64,000 nt of DNA from Oligoflexia bacterium (GCA_028277945.1 JANQFH010000021.1:186001-250000); one strand, 5' to 3'. Shown: positions 42,468 to 53,394, numbered from the stretch's first letter. Made by a program: numbers and translations. The notes: generated by a model not told the origin, from the letters alone.

Positions 42468-42871
42468 GCAAAATGATTTGGTTTGTTACAACGATTCATG
42501 TCACGCTGTGTATTATTTTGATGATCGTCATCTTGTTGCAGGCAGGCAAGGGTGCTGAGATTGGCGCGGTGTTTGGCGGTTCGAGCCAGACGATTTTTGG
42601 CAGCCGTGGTGCAGCAACGTTTCTCAGCAAGGTTACCAGCTTTTGTGCCATTGGTTTTATGATCACATCTTTGGCTTTGGTCTACCTGCACTCGCGTTCG
42701 GCGTCGCAATCGCTTATGGATACGCCTGTAACGACAACAGGCGAGAGTGAGACAACAGGCGGCAAAACCGAGAGCGATGCTACTGAAACAACCGGGGTGG
42801 TGCCGCAAGAGGAGCCAGCCACGAGCGACACCGCTGCCAATCAAGAGAGCCCGCGGCCGACATCACCTTAG
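42464..42871 (+). CDS. secG: Preprotein translocase subunit SecG
   Basis: About 132-135 residues. Two transmembrane segments (about 4-24 and 55-78) around the conserved loop LLQAGKGAEIGAVFGGSSQT, the SecG signature. A Ser/Thr/Glu-rich C-terminal tail of 50 residues follows. The start may be GTG at 42464 or ATG at 42473; AAGGAGAGAGG upstream could serve either. Part of the pgk-tpiA-secG run that is common in Desulfobacterota-like genomes. Confidence 0.93.
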   Translation: MSKMIWFVTTIHVTLCIILMIVILLQAGKGAEIGAVFGGSSQTIFGSRGAATFLSKVTSFCAIGFMITSLALVYLHSRSASQSLMDTPVTTTGESETTGGKTESDATETTGVVPQEEPATSDTAANQESPRPTSP

Positions 42872-42986
42872 TAAGGTAAAGAAGATAATTATTTCATTGC
42901 CTTAAAGCATTTTGACCCTGGCTCAGTGGGCGTGGTAATATTTTTTAGAGTCGCGGATTCTAGCAAGGGGGGCAGATTTCAGGGCG

Positions 42987-43832
42987 ATGGCATACTCAGC
43001 AGATAGGCCAGCACGGGAGAGCTCACGGCGTGATCTGACGCTAACGTTGTTGGCATCGTTGTTACTGCACCTGTTGTTTTTGCCACTGCTACCGTGGCTG
43101 CTGCTGCACAAACAAGATAAACAGGCGGAGCAGGAAGCCGTTGTCTACATTCTGGAAGATCCGCTTGTCGATGGTCAAATCGTCGATTTGCAAGAGGCTC
43201 TCTCTACAGAGCTGCCACCTGAAGCCGCACGTTTTTTCAGTGAGCGCAATCGTCGCGTTGAGCGTGAGTCGAAAGCAAGGAATACAGGACCGCGCCTACC
43301 AACTAGGCAAGCGCAACGGCGCAAATCCCCCTCAACAGAGCAAGAGGAGCAAAGGAGCGAACTCTTCGAGTCGCTGGAAGGGCCGCGCCACTATCGTTTG
43401 AATACCGAACTACCCCCTGAGTGGTTGGCCAGCCTTGCTCCCGAGGCTCCAAGTAACTACCTGCCGAACATTGAATTTGGTGAGCAGACCTTACTCAACA
43501 CCCGTGAGTATGCTTATGCGCACTTTTTTATCCGGATGAAACGGCAAATGGAACTGGTATGGAATCCTCAACGCATCCTGCAATCAACCAAGCGGGCGTT
43601 TCGGCCGGAATACCGTACCGTGTTGCGCATTGTCCTCAACCGTGATGGGTCGATACATCGAGTAGAGATGCGGCGCGGTTCATCCATCAAGAGTTTGGAT
43701 CAAGAGGCTATCCGCGCGGTTCACAAAGCATCCCCCTATCTCAACCCACCAGGTGGTCTGATTGGCGGCGATGGTAAAATCAGTATCGACGAATGGCACT
43801 TTATTGTAAATCAGCAGCAAACGCTGTTTTAA
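42987..43832 (+). CDS. TonB-family energy-transducer-like protein
   Basis: 281 residues. A short basic N-terminus, one transmembrane helix (about 15-38, LTLLASLLLHLLFLPLLPWL), a charged periplasmic linker rich in Arg and Glu (about 75-135), and a TonB C-terminal domain (about 190-275, VLRIVLNRDGSIHRVEMRRG and AVHKASPYLNPPGG). TonB passes the ion gradient energy of an ExbB/ExbD complex to outer-membrane receptors; here no exbBD is present, and these xerC-linked TonB-like proteins may have another role. Gap of 3 bp to xerC. Confidence 0.82.
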   Translation: MAYSADRPARESSRRDLTLTLLASLLLHLLFLPLLPWLLLHKQDKQAEQEAVVYILEDPLVDGQIVDLQEALSTELPPEAARFFSERNRRVERESKARNTGPRLPTRQAQRRKSPSTEQEEQRSELFESLEGPRHYRLNTELPPEWLASLAPEAPSNYLPNIEFGEQTLLNTREYAYAHFFIRMKRQMELVWNPQRILQSTKRAFRPEYRTVLRIVLNRDGSIHRVEMRRGSSIKSLDQEAIRAVHKASPYLNPPGGLIGGDGKISIDEWHFIVNQQQTLF

Positions 43833-43835
43833 GCA

Positions 43836-44786
43836 ATGGGGTTTGACTTTACAGAGGTTCTTCGGCGCTACTCTCGGTTTCTTGCCAACGTTAGACGGCT
43901 GTCACCCTACACGGTAAGCGCGTATTTAACGGACGTACAGCAGTTTGTTGCCTATATTGCTGGAGCTGAGCCCTGCAAAATAGGCCAGCTTAAGGCAGTC
44001 GATCGTTATAAACTGCGAGGTTTTTTAGCACACTTAGTAGATGCCCAACTGCAAACGCGTAGTATTGGTAGAAAGTTGGCAGCGTTGCGCAGTTTCTTTC
44101 GCTTTCTCCAAGACGAAGGAGTTGTCGAACACGATCCAACTGCACTGTTGCATGCACCCAAGCAGGGTAGCAGCATACCTGCCGTTTTAAGCGTTGATGC
44201 CGCGTTTCAACTTTTGCAGGCAGTGCCAGGTGACACCGTCGAACAGTTGCGTGACCGCGCCATTCTCGAGCTGCTCTATTCCTCGGGCTTGCGCGTTGGC
44301 GAGCTTACCCGCCTCAATTTAGCAGACCTTGATATCGCTCGGCAGCAGTTACGGGTCTTGGGTAAAGGCAACAAGGAGCGCTTGGTGCCCTTTGGCAACC
44401 ATGCGGCAACCGCTGTCCGCGCTTACATCAAACAGCGACCGCAACCGAATCCAGGGCGAAGCGGCGAGCGCGATGGCAAGGCGCTCTTTCTCAACCGTCG
44501 CGGCGGCCGGCTTACCAACCGCAGCATCCAGCGAATGATGCAACGCATTCTAAACAGCCTCGCGCAACGGCTGCACGCGACACCGCACGCCTTGCGTCAT
44601 TCGTTCGCCACCCACCTTCTCGAGTCTGGTGCCGATCTTCGCTCCATTCAGGAGCTCCTCGGCCATTCCAGCCTCTCGACCACACGACGCTATCTGCATG
44701 TCGACCTTGACAGATTAACGCGAGTCTATGATGAATGTCACCCGAGATCGCGGATGACCCCGGGTTCTTCGACGGAGGCTGAATGA
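43836..44786 (+). CDS. xerC: Tyrosine recombinase XerC
   Basis: 316 residues. N-terminal SAM-like core-binding domain ([20 protein letters not shown]), catalytic domain with Arg in [10 protein letters not shown], Lys in [13 protein letters not shown]-x-x-R in [12 protein letters not shown], second His in [10 protein letters not shown] and nucleophile Tyr in RRYLHVD. Chromosome dimer resolution at dif with XerD is the usual role. It precedes hslV with a 4-bp overlap, an order seen in Deltaproteobacteria and Firmicutes. Confidence 0.95.
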   Translation: MGFDFTEVLRRYSRFLANVRRLSPYTVSAYLTDVQQFVAYIAGAEPCKIGQLKAVDRYKLRGFLAHLVDAQLQTRSIGRKLAALRSFFRFLQDEGVVEHDPTALLHAPKQGSSIPAVLSVDAAFQLLQAVPGDTVEQLRDRAILELLYSSGLRVGELTRLNLADLDIARQQLRVLGKGNKERLVPFGNHAATAVRAYIKQRPQPNPGRSGERDGKALFLNRRGGRLTNRSIQRMMQRILNSLAQRLHATPHALRHSFATHLLESGADLRSIQELLGHSSLSTTRRYLHVDLDRLTRVYDECHPRSRMTPGSSTEAE

Positions 44787-45322
44787 ACAGAGTCCTACGG
44801 GCAACGACCATTGTTTGTGTGCGCCGTGAAGCTAGTGTGGCTATGGCTGGTGATGGTCAGGTGAGTATGGGTGATGTGGTGATGAAGTCCCAGGCAAAGA
44901 AGGTGCGCCGCCTCTTCCATGATCAGATTCTTGCCGGCTTTGCTGGAAGTACAGCGGACGCCATCACCCTGTTTGGAAAATTTGAAGAAAAGGTGGAGCA
45001 GTTTAAGGGTAATATCACTCGGGCTTCTGTAGAGTTGGCCAAGGAGTGGCGTACCGATCGTATACTGCGTCGCTTGGAAGCGCTGATGATAGTTGCTAAC
45101 AGTGAGAAGTCACTGCTGATTTCAGGCAGTGGCGATATCATTGAACCCGATGATGGAGTTCTTGCCATAGGGAGTGGTGGTAATTATGCGTTGGCTGCGG
45201 CAAGAGCCCTGCTGCAACATACGCAGTTAAGTGCTGCTGAAACCGCGAAACTCTCACTGCACTATGCTGCGCAAATATGCGTCTATACCAACGATGCCAT
45301 TCTCGTTGAGGAACTGGCATGA
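44783..45322 (+). CDS. hslV: ATP-dependent protease peptidase subunit HslV
   Basis: 179 residues. The threonine peptidase core of the HslUV protease. The catalytic N-terminal Thr is expected at [20 protein letters not shown]; seven residues (MNRVLRA) precede it, so processing must remove a short propeptide rather than just Met. Overlaps xerC and hslU by 4 bp each. Confidence 0.96.
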   Translation: MNRVLRATTIVCVRREASVAMAGDGQVSMGDVVMKSQAKKVRRLFHDQILAGFAGSTADAITLFGKFEEKVEQFKGNITRASVELAKEWRTDRILRRLEALMIVANSEKSLLISGSGDIIEPDDGVLAIGSGGNYALAAARALLQHTQLSAAETAKLSLHYAAQICVYTNDAILVEELA

Positions 45323-46686
45323 AGGATCTCAAACCCAAGGAAATTGTTGCGGAGCTCGACCGCTACATCATAGGACAGAAAGAGGCTAAACGCAGCGTTG
45401 CCATCGCATTGCGCAACCGTTGGCGGCGCCAACAGGTGCCTGATGAGTTGCGCGATGAAATCCTGCCAAAGAACATCATTATGATTGGCTCTACAGGAGT
45501 TGGCAAAACCGAAATTGCCCGAAGGCTGGCGCGGCTTGCCGATGCGCCTTTTCTAAAGGTCGAGGCTACCAAGTTTACTGAGGTCGGCTATGTTGGCAAG
45601 GATGTTGAGTCGATGGTACGCGACCTCATGGAACTCAGTGTTAACATGGTTCGCGAACAGGAACGCGCAAAGGTCTTGCGCAAAGCCAAAAGCAATGCAG
45701 AAGAGAGGCTGTTAGATCTGCTGCTGCCGAAACCAACCTCTCCAGTAACCTCACCGCTATTACCCAAGACACCTACTCCCTCAGAGACGGTCAATGACAC
45801 CGCTCATGGACATACGCGCGAAAAGCTCCGACAGATGCTGCATGACGGTAAGCTCGATGATCGTATCGTAGAGCTTGAGACGCGGCATCGTATGCTGCCC
45901 ATGGTTGAGATTTTCTCCAGTTCTGGGCTCGAGGACATGGACATCAATCTCAAAGATCTTTTTGGTAACATGTTGCCGCAGCAGTCGCGTCGACGTCGAG
46001 TCAAAGTTCCTGAGGCCAACGAAATTCTCGTCCAGGAAGAATCTCAAAAGCTTGTTGATATGGACAAGGTAACAGCGCTTGCCAAGGAGAGGGCCGAGCA
46101 GGCTGGTATAATTTTTCTCGACGAAATTGATAAGATCGTCGCTGGAGATCAAAGACATGGTCCGGATGTCTCTCGAGAGGGGGTACAACGGGATATCCTG
46201 CCGATTGTTGAAGGCAGCACAGTAACAACCAAATACGGTGTGATTTGTACGGATCACATCCTCTTCATTGCTGCCGGTGCCTTTCATGGTTGTAAACCTT
46301 CGGATCTGATTCCAGAACTTCAGGGACGTTTCCCTATCAGGGTTGAACTCAACAGTTTAGGGCAAGAGGACTTTGCCCGCATTCTGAGAGAACCACAGAA
46401 CTCACTGACGCGCCAGTACAGAGAGTTACTCAAAACCGAAGGTGTTGAAGTCGAGTTTACCGACGATGCAATCGAAAAGATCTCGCAGATTGCGACGGTA
46501 GTCAATGAGCGTACCGAGGATATTGGTGCTAGGCGCCTTTATACAATAATGGAGCAGGTGTTTGATGAGATCTCTTATCACGCCTCTGAGATGCAGGGTC
46601 AGCATGTCCATGTCGATGCAAAGTATGTCGAGCAGCGTCTCGATGCTATTATTACCGACGACGATCTGAGCCGTTACATCCTTTGA
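45319..46686 (+). CDS. hslU: HslU ATPase of the HslUV protease
   Basis: 455-residue AAA+ unfoldase. N-terminal [20 protein letters not shown], Walker [14 protein letters not shown], the I domain in the middle (about 110-240), Walker [14 protein letters not shown], sensor II near [14 protein letters not shown], and a C-terminal -RYIL tail that inserts into HslV. Translationally coupled to hslV. Confidence 0.97.
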   Translation: MKDLKPKEIVAELDRYIIGQKEAKRSVAIALRNRWRRQQVPDELRDEILPKNIIMIGSTGVGKTEIARRLARLADAPFLKVEATKFTEVGYVGKDVESMVRDLMELSVNMVREQERAKVLRKAKSNAEERLLDLLLPKPTSPVTSPLLPKTPTPSETVNDTAHGHTREKLRQMLHDGKLDDRIVELETRHRMLPMVEIFSSSGLEDMDINLKDLFGNMLPQQSRRRRVKVPEANEILVQEESQKLVDMDKVTALAKERAEQAGIIFLDEIDKIVAGDQRHGPDVSREGVQRDILPIVEGSTVTTKYGVICTDHILFIAAGAFHGCKPSDLIPELQGRFPIRVELNSLGQEDFARILREPQNSLTRQYRELLKTEGVEVEFTDDAIEKISQIATVVNERTEDIGARRLYTIMEQVFDEISYHASEMQGQHVHVDAKYVEQRLDAIITDDDLSRYIL

Positions 46687-47864
46687 TGGCTAAACTGAAT
46701 AAAGACTCCATTCTCGCATTGAAGAACTCACAGGAGCTCAATGGTCTTAACCTGTCTCCAGAGGCTGCCTTTATCCTGTCACGCATAGACGGTAAGACTT
46801 CCCTAGAGATCATCGGTTTTATGTCCGATATGCAAGTCGACAAAGCCATAGAAATTCTCGGGCCTCTTGTTGATGCGGGTGTCGTTACCGTTGAGCAAGG
46901 CGAAGCAGGAGCTAAGAAAGAAGTAGGGTCCATACTCGATCTTCTAGATCATGAAGACCGTGATCGTCGATATTCGCAGATTCCACGTGAGTTTCGTCGC
47001 GAGGTGTTGTTGCTGTTTAGTAGACTTGGAGAGCTAGACCATTTCGCGCTTTACAACCTCAAGAGAAACGCATCGGACGATAAGGTAAAAACCAGCTATT
47101 TTGAACTGGCAAAAAAGTTTCATCCAGATCGGTTTTTTGCCAAGGATATAGGGCATTACAAGGGTAAAATCACCCGTATTTACGAAAAGATAAATACCGC
47201 CTATCAAATTCTTAGCAACCCACGACGTCGGCAAAGCTACCTCGACAGTTTGGAAGAGATGGAGGGTAAGGGTAAAGCTGACTCAACCATACAGAGTACG
47301 ATCAAAAAGGCCGTTGTTGAAAACATGAATCGGGCAAGACGATATTTTCAGTGGGGCGAAGAGGACTATATTAAAGGCAACTACGCATCTGCCGCTAGTA
47401 ACTATCTTCTTGCTATAAACTTCGACAAGTCGAATGAGGAGTATAAACGAGCCTATGATAGAGTTGCTCCTTTTGTGCAACGAAAAAAGGCAAGAGAGCT
47501 TGCAGAGATGGCAGAGGAGAAATTTGTCATAGGTGAGTTCGGCCAGGCTTATGAGAACATGAAAACCGCAGTAGAGAAATATCCACGTGAGGGTAATTTT
47601 CTACTTAAATTGGCTCGATTTGCTCTGGCAGCGAATGTGGACGTTGCCAAAGCAGCCGAGTATAATAAACGAGCTTTAGGTATCTTAGGCGAAACCGCCT
47701 ATGGTTTGGTCACGGAAGCCCTGCTTCAAGAGAATCGTCGTAAGCTCGAGGATGCGCTCGCTCTCTATCAGCGGGCTGCTGAGATAGACCCAGCGGATAA
47801 GGATATTAAAGCAGCGGTGAAGAGACTTAAGAAGTCGACCAAAGGACGCAAATCGCATGGCTGA
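46686..47864 (+). CDS. PATAN-like/DnaJ/TPR co-chaperone-like protein
   Basis: 392 residues. An N-terminal DUF4388/PATAN-like or winged region (about 1-75, LNLSPEAAFILSRIDGKTSL), a J domain (about 115-185) with the essential HPD in FELAKKFHPDRFF, then TPR-like repeats (about 205-385). It should stimulate the Hsp70 encoded directly downstream (8-bp overlap). No Gly/Phe region or zinc fingers, so it is a type III J protein. ATG at 46686 overlaps the hslU stop by one base. Confidence 0.88.
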   Translation: MAKLNKDSILALKNSQELNGLNLSPEAAFILSRIDGKTSLEIIGFMSDMQVDKAIEILGPLVDAGVVTVEQGEAGAKKEVGSILDLLDHEDRDRRYSQIPREFRREVLLLFSRLGELDHFALYNLKRNASDDKVKTSYFELAKKFHPDRFFAKDIGHYKGKITRIYEKINTAYQILSNPRRRQSYLDSLEEMEGKGKADSTIQSTIKKAVVENMNRARRYFQWGEEDYIKGNYASAASNYLLAINFDKSNEEYKRAYDRVAPFVQRKKARELAEMAEEKFVIGEFGQAYENMKTAVEKYPREGNFLLKLARFALAANVDVAKAAEYNKRALGILGETAYGLVTEALLQENRRKLEDALALYQRAAEIDPADKDIKAAVKRLKKSTKGRKSHG

Positions 47865-49644
47865 TATAAGGCGAGTTATTGGTATTGACCTGGGGACTAC
47901 AAATAGCTGCGTTGCTGCTGTGGTTGGTGGTTATCCACAGGTGATACCCAACGCGCATGGGTATAAAACTACCCCTTCGGTCGTCGCGTTCATGGAGGAT
48001 GGTAAGCTCTTGATTGGTCAGCACGCAAAACGGCAAGCGTTGATCAACCCGAGCAACACGATCTACAGCGCCAAGCGGCTCATTGGTCGCAAATGGGACT
48101 CAGCAGAGACCAAACGCGCTCGTAGTGTGTATCCCTTTACCATTGAGGCGGGCGAAGCCGGTGAGGTGCTCATTCGCCAAGGTGATCGCTTGCTGCCGGT
48201 GCAGCAGGTGAGCGCGAAAATTCTCGAGGAGCTAAGAAAGGTAGCATGTGCTTTTCTTGTAGATGATGTTTGGGATGCGGTGATTACCGTGCCCGCCTAC
48301 TTTAATGATTCGCAACGGCAGGCAACCAAGGAGGCAGGAGAGCTTGCTGGTTTAAACGTCTTGCGTATCATCAATGAACCCACAGCAGCTGCATTGGCCT
48401 ACGGTCATGCGCAAAAACGTAATGCCACCATTGCTGTATACGATCTGGGTGGCGGTACTTTTGATATCTCCGTACTTGAGATTAAAGATGGTGTCTTCAA
48501 GGTGCTTGCCACAGCCGGCGACACTTTTCTTGGTGGTGATGATTTTGATAACCGTATCATCGATCATCTAGCAGAGCAGTTTCTCGAGGAAAATGACATC
48601 GATCTCCGTCGTGATCGCACTTCTCTGCAACGTCTGAAAGATGCAGCAGAGCAAGCGAAGTGTGAGCTTTCACTGCTGAAGCAGGTAAGGATCACTCTGC
48701 CGTTCATTACTCAGGGCAAGAAAGGCGCTAGCCATCTGGAGATGACGCTGACACGCGATGACCTCGATCGTCTCTGCATGGATCTGATCGAACGCACTCT
48801 CAAGACCTGCAAATCGGTTCTGGACGACGCGAAGATTGATAAGGCTGATATTGATGACGTGCTACTGGTTGGTGGTCAAACGCGTATGCCGAGAATCAGC
48901 GATAGCGTTTCAAATTTCTTCGGTCGTTCTGCGAGCAAACAGATTCACCCTGAGGAAGCGGTTGCCATTGGTGCTGCCATTCATGCGGATTCGCTTGTCG
49001 AAGCGTCAAGCGAGACCTTGCTGTTGGATGTGACACCGTTGTCTTTAGGTATTAGGACTGCCGGTGGTGTCTTTACACCACTTATTGCCAAAAACAGCAC
49101 GGTACCCATAAGTCAAGCACACACCTTTACAACGGTTAGCGATCAGCAGAAGTCCGCCAACATCCAGGTCTATCAGGGCGAGAGCCCATTTGCCGTAGAG
49201 AACGAACTTTTAGGAGAGTTTCTACTCTCTGGAGTGCGTCAGGCCAAAGCTGGGGAGCCAGAGATTGAAGTAGAGTTCAGTATTGATGCCAATGGCATCG
49301 TCCACGTTTCTGCGACTGACTTAGATACAGGCCTTGAACAGTCGATTACCTTGACAACAGGTGAAGATGCGGACGAGGTTGGCTATGCGCATGCCGATAA
49401 CGAAGCCTTTGAAGTCAAGCTAGCGCATCAGTCCAAAACCGATGAGCTGAAACAAGAACTGCGTTTGTCCTTGCATCGTCTGCGCAAGCAGTATGAAGCC
49501 AAAGGGCAGAATTTAGCAAACGATCTGCAAAAACGCATTCTCAGCATTCTCGATCACGGACCAGGCTTCATTCAAGGTGATGATGGCAACGCCATGACCA
49601 AGCTCAAACGAGAGATCCAACGCGTCCTGCAACGCTTTGACTAG
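47857..49644 (+). CDS. Hsp70-family chaperone
   Basis: 595 residues, somewhat shorter than DnaK (about 640), with the shortening in the C-terminal lid. Nucleotide-binding motifs [38 protein letters not shown] and VGGQTRMP are intact, and the substrate-binding domain follows ([17 protein letters not shown]). The C-terminal EEVD-like end is missing. Probably a second, co-chaperone-dedicated Hsp70 rather than the housekeeping DnaK, because it is paired with a J/TPR protein and no grpE is present. Confidence 0.93.
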   Translation: MADIRRVIGIDLGTTNSCVAAVVGGYPQVIPNAHGYKTTPSVVAFMEDGKLLIGQHAKRQALINPSNTIYSAKRLIGRKWDSAETKRARSVYPFTIEAGEAGEVLIRQGDRLLPVQQVSAKILEELRKVACAFLVDDVWDAVITVPAYFNDSQRQATKEAGELAGLNVLRIINEPTAAALAYGHAQKRNATIAVYDLGGGTFDISVLEIKDGVFKVLATAGDTFLGGDDFDNRIIDHLAEQFLEENDIDLRRDRTSLQRLKDAAEQAKCELSLLKQVRITLPFITQGKKGASHLEMTLTRDDLDRLCMDLIERTLKTCKSVLDDAKIDKADIDDVLLVGGQTRMPRISDSVSNFFGRSASKQIHPEEAVAIGAAIHADSLVEASSETLLLDVTPLSLGIRTAGGVFTPLIAKNSTVPISQAHTFTTVSDQQKSANIQVYQGESPFAVENELLGEFLLSGVRQAKAGEPEIEVEFSIDANGIVHVSATDLDTGLEQSITLTTGEDADEVGYAHADNEAFEVKLAHQSKTDELKQELRLSLHRLRKQYEAKGQNLANDLQKRILSILDHGPGFIQGDDGNAMTKLKREIQRVLQRFD

Positions 49645-49752
49645 GCCTCAGTTCATCTACACCTAAAAAGAAAGTGGTGAAACAAGCCGACATTTTGGTC
49701 ATTATTGACGCGGTGAGCAAGATACATTAAGGTAGGTCGCGAGGACCATCTA

Positions 49753-51942
49753 ATGTTCAGGCAACTTGGCATCGACTCTTCGCTCCTTTTGCTCCTAATG
49801 GTTGTCTTGGGCGTTCTGCTCCAGGCAGAGCCTGCTGCTGCAGCCGGCAGATGCGAGCGAGAGCTCTTTGAGGAGGTTAACGTCGATGGCCGGCCTAAGT
49901 ACTGGGCGCAGATGATGATGCGCGGTCGCAGCCCTGAAACTTACCTCACCAAGGCGGAGATGACACGACCACGCGCTTTTGCAGCTTACGACTTAAGCCA
50001 GGATGTGAACTTTGACAGGCTGGGTCTGCAATCTTGTCTTAAGCCGGAGCAAACCTTTGCTTATGACGGCGTAGATAACCATGTGAACAAAGTTGTCTCA
50101 CTGGTGTGCAGTTCGTCTCTGTACTGCTCGATCACCTCCTCGGGTAACGGAAGCTTTCTCAGCGAACAGCCTAGGGTGGATAACACAGTAGAGGGCCTCT
50201 ATTTAGCACTCAAACAGGTAGCTGACTATAATACAGTGGCGGATATGGATGGTAAGATTCGCGTCGTCAACATTAGTTTGCCAGGAGAATACTATGGTAT
50301 TGACCCCCGTGATGTCTACAGCATTGATCGTAACCCCTTCGTCGATAAACTTGTAGGGCTACTTGATAGTTTTAATGAGATGCGCGAGCTCAATATTATT
50401 TGGGCCGCAGGTAACGACTATGGCAATGAGGATCGTGTTCTCGTTTATATGACAGGGCGTTGGCCGATGATTCTTCCAGTCTCAGCCATAAGCTTATTGA
50501 AGTACTCGCTTGCCGTCTACAGTAACTTTGGCCATTCTACCCGTTTTGCTGCGCCCGTGGGTGGAGGAATTAGCAGTGTGGATGAAGCTTCGCAGCCAGA
50601 GGGAACGAGCTTTGCGGCACCCCTTGTGGCTGGCAGCCTGCTTACTTTGCATCAGGTTGCGCCCTATCTCGATGCACTTGCAGCGCGCGCCATTTTAAGG
50701 GCAACCGCCTTTGATCTTGGTGCTAAGGGCTTTGATCCCTACTTTGGCTTTGGCATGCCCAATGTTCCCTTAGCCACAGCGGTAGCGCGTCGGCTCGGAG
50801 CTCAAGATCTTACAGATAAGAGCGAAGAAGACATTGTCTGCTTGGCTGGTGAAGAGGCTGAAAGAGTTGCAGAGAGATCCGCGACATTGCAACTCATTGC
50901 CAGCAAAGATTCTGCTATCAGAGAGAAGGCGACGAGCGATTGGGTGACCTACGATCATATTGAGGTGGCCCATGACTGTACGGATTACGGTGATCGCTTT
51001 GATCAGCTCATGTTGCAGTACTTCTATACTGGGGGTGCACCTGAGGTGGAGGCTGAGCTCTGCCGCTTTTACCGGTCGCAACAGATGTACTGGGGGGTTG
51101 CCAACTACTGTCCTCTGGCAACGTTATGGAGCTGGACTGCAGAAGAAGTTAGGGTAGCTGCCAGAGCCGGGGATGCAGCACCTTGGGTGCGATACAAAGA
51201 TTACCTCACAGACTGGCGTTCAGCTCCTAAAGTGGTGGCAGATGGGCATGAGGAGTTGGCTGCGGAGGAGGTAGCATACTATCTTGAGCACCTGGACTTC
51301 TCCTATGCCACCAGCCAATGGGGTTTTGTGCAGATGCTTGCCGACAGTAGGGTGAGCTCGCATGCAAAGTTTGAGAGCTGGTTAGAGAAAGCATCCCGAG
51401 GTGAGTTCACTGTTCGCATTTATGATGTACCGTATGATGACCGTATCATCCAGTCACTCTTTCACCGGGATGCGGTGCTGCAGACGGATATTTGGCGGAA
51501 GACCATAAAAGGGGAGCTCGAATCTAGACATAAGTATAGAATAAGGCGCGCTATTATTGGTGTCTTAGATCGTGTTAATGTCTTAGCGCACGAGGCTTGG
51601 GCAGAACTGGTAGAGCTAGCCATAGAAAACCTACCTGGGGCTGTTGAAGATAGCCAGCTTCTCAGTCTGCCAGCGGCGCTGGCACACCCCGAGTGGTTTG
51701 CGCTGGCTGAAAAGCTGTTGAAAGAACTGAAAACAAACAAACGGCAACCTGTGCCGCCCTCGTTTCTAGGTAACGAGATCGCAATGCAGCACCCCAAGTT
51801 TAGTGAGCTGGTCGTTAAGGCGATAGAGTTGCAGTATGATGTGTCCGCGTTGTTAACCACGGATGCTTATAGGGATCGCCCCGAATACGCCACATGGCAA
51901 AGCAAATTTGCGCAAGGTCCTGATGGCATAACCTCTTATTGA
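49753..51942 (+). CDS. Subtilisin-like (S8) exported protein
   Basis: 729 residues with a signal peptide (about 1-30, LLLLMVVLGVLLQAEPAAAA). Residues about 75-350 carry S8 features: oxyanion Asn in NIIWAAGNDYGN and nucleophile Ser in PEGTSFAAPLVAG. A catalytic His is plausible in VDNHVNKVVSLV (in place of HGTHVAG) and Asp in FAAYDLSQDV, but both contexts are unusual. The remaining 370 residues are helical and unknown, with a few Cys. It follows the chaperone operon after 108 bp and may be separately expressed. Confidence 0.75.
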   Translation: MFRQLGIDSSLLLLLMVVLGVLLQAEPAAAAGRCERELFEEVNVDGRPKYWAQMMMRGRSPETYLTKAEMTRPRAFAAYDLSQDVNFDRLGLQSCLKPEQTFAYDGVDNHVNKVVSLVCSSSLYCSITSSGNGSFLSEQPRVDNTVEGLYLALKQVADYNTVADMDGKIRVVNISLPGEYYGIDPRDVYSIDRNPFVDKLVGLLDSFNEMRELNIIWAAGNDYGNEDRVLVYMTGRWPMILPVSAISLLKYSLAVYSNFGHSTRFAAPVGGGISSVDEASQPEGTSFAAPLVAGSLLTLHQVAPYLDALAARAILRATAFDLGAKGFDPYFGFGMPNVPLATAVARRLGAQDLTDKSEEDIVCLAGEEAERVAERSATLQLIASKDSAIREKATSDWVTYDHIEVAHDCTDYGDRFDQLMLQYFYTGGAPEVEAELCRFYRSQQMYWGVANYCPLATLWSWTAEEVRVAARAGDAAPWVRYKDYLTDWRSAPKVVADGHEELAAEEVAYYLEHLDFSYATSQWGFVQMLADSRVSSHAKFESWLEKASRGEFTVRIYDVPYDDRIIQSLFHRDAVLQTDIWRKTIKGELESRHKYRIRRAIIGVLDRVNVLAHEAWAELVELAIENLPGAVEDSQLLSLPAALAHPEWFALAEKLLKELKTNKRQPVPPSFLGNEIAMQHPKFSELVVKAIELQYDVSALLTTDAYRDRPEYATWQSKFAQGPDGITSY

Positions 51943-52024
51943 AGAGCTCTGGACTGACTTAATGGAAAGGAATCAGGGTTGCGATTGCAGCGCCAATTAC
52001 ACACTAGTTTCTTAAGCTTCACAA

Positions 52025-52459
52025 TTAAGGCACGAGAACTAGTGGCTGTCGATAATAACGTCCGATCCGCAATGGCACAAAATCATCCCGATCAGTTGTG
52101 AGAACGCGGTAAACCTCACGCCGTTCAGCAATGGCTGCAACAGTGCCATCGACCAAACCCAGTTTCAGCTCTTTGAATTTTGCATCGAGTTCTAAGGCAC
52201 GAACTATGTCTTGCGGCAGCGCGGATTCGAATTCATATCGAGTTGCAGGGTCGAAAATTTCAGCCACAAGCTTACGCATGCTTTGACGTTCTACCCGGAG
52301 AAAGTAGTCTACCTCTGCCAGCACGAGTGATGGCACAATAACCGAGCTTGCAGACAATAGTGCTGCTTCATAGTCTGGCCATGTGGGTTTACCATCCACG
52401 GTAGAAGCTAGGGCTCGGAGCAATCCTCCGGTATCTGCAACCAGCTCGTTCTGTCTCAA
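52025..52459 (-). CDS. PIN-domain toxin (VapC-like)
   Basis: 144 residues of the PIN nuclease fold. Acidic residues expected for metal binding: Asp in ELVADTGGLLRAL, Glu in LVLAEVDYFLR, Asp in LGLVDGTVAAIAE and LTTDRDDFVPLR. VapC toxins cut tRNA or rRNA. It overlaps its antitoxin by 4 bp, so a type II toxin-antitoxin pair is likely. Confidence 0.87.
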   Translation of the reverse strand: MRQNELVADTGGLLRALASTVDGKPTWPDYEAALLSASSVIVPSLVLAEVDYFLRVERQSMRKLVAEIFDPATRYEFESALPQDIVRALELDAKFKELKLGLVDGTVAAIAERREVYRVLTTDRDDFVPLRIGRYYRQPLVLVP

Positions 52460-52683
52460 TCTTCAATGTCCTTAAAGAGCTCGGACTCGTCGCCAAGTTT
52501 GGGATTGGTGGATACAAAGAGATGGGTTGAGGGCGAACGGCGCTTTGGGTAGTACTTAGAAGCCACAATTCGCAATCCCTTGCGGATTAGTTCTGAAGTT
52601 GAAGCTCCATCCTTGCGAGCGCGTGCTAAGGCCTCGGCATCTTCCTTATCGAGTCGGACTGTCGTTGTGAACTTTGTTGACAT
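52456..52683 (-). CDS. Ribbon-helix-helix antitoxin
   Basis: 75 residues from the ATG at 52683; a GTG five codons upstream is also possible. Ribbon-helix-helix N-terminus (FTTTVRLDKEDAEALARARK then GASTSELIRKGLRIV), followed by a C-terminal acidic tail (DESELFKDIED) that should cover the toxin active site. It pairs with the PIN protein and probably represses the operon. Confidence 0.82.
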   Translation of the reverse strand: MSTKFTTTVRLDKEDAEALARARKDGASTSELIRKGLRIVASKYYPKRRSPSTHLFVSTNPKLGDESELFKDIED

Positions 52684-52776
52684 ACATATGATATACACCT
52701 ATGGGTGAGGCTACGTCAAGGTATATTTTCCAGCTATTCGAAATAAGTTATTTAATTTCAATAAGCTGTCTAATTT

Positions 52777-53394
52777 TTACGATTCTACTTTCTTCAGTGT
52801 CGTCTGCATTAGTTCAGCGAGAGCTAGTGGGGGATTAGGCGGTTCTTTCTTTAGTTGTTCGATCACAGCGTGGCGTTCAGCCAAACTCCGATGCTGGCTC
52901 AATTTAAATTTGGCCTCTACATCCACAACCGAGAATTCAAGGCCGACAATGGCTGGCAAAAACTGTTTAATGTAGGAGAGGTTTTTGTCGAAACCCCACT
53001 TTGGGTCATGGGTTTCCACGAGCTGCTGAAGCTGGTTCAGCAGCCATTCTCTGTCATGGACACACTTCACATTTGTTTTGCACTGTATGGTCACATAATT
53101 CCATGTGGGTACCTCTTTAGGATCAGGGTACCATGTGGGAGAGATATAGGAGTCTGGTCCGTAGAACAGTAGTGTGGCCTTGCCGATTTGTTCAAGAACA
53201 TGCCAATGTCTATTGGCTCGCGCCAAATGCCCTGCAAAGTTGATTCTGTCGCTGTCGTTTCGGGCCAGCAGCGGAGCCTGACTGACATTGATTTCGCCTT
53301 GTAATGAAGAAATAATGGTTGCAAAGGGATAGTTGTTGACGATAGAGAGTATTGCATCAAGATCCCGTTGGTTGAATTTGTCGGGTATGTACAT
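52777..53394 (-). CDS. PaiB-like FMN-binding protein
   Basis: 205 residues. Clear PaiB family motifs: FAGHLARANRHW, GPDSYISPTWYP and VPTWNYVTI. The fold binds FMN; PaiB was described as a negative regulator of sporulation and protease genes in Bacillus, but most members are of unknown function. Transcribed toward the antitoxin gene, 12 bp downstream of the Cys-rich gene. Confidence 0.9.
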   Translation of the reverse strand: MYIPDKFNQRDLDAILSIVNNYPFATIISSLQGEINVSQAPLLARNDSDRINFAGHLARANRHWHVLEQIGKATLLFYGPDSYISPTWYPDPKEVPTWNYVTIQCKTNVKCVHDREWLLNQLQQLVETHDPKWGFDKNLSYIKQFLPAIVGLEFSVVDVEAKFKLSQHRSLAERHAVIEQLKKEPPNPPLALAELMQTTLKKVES

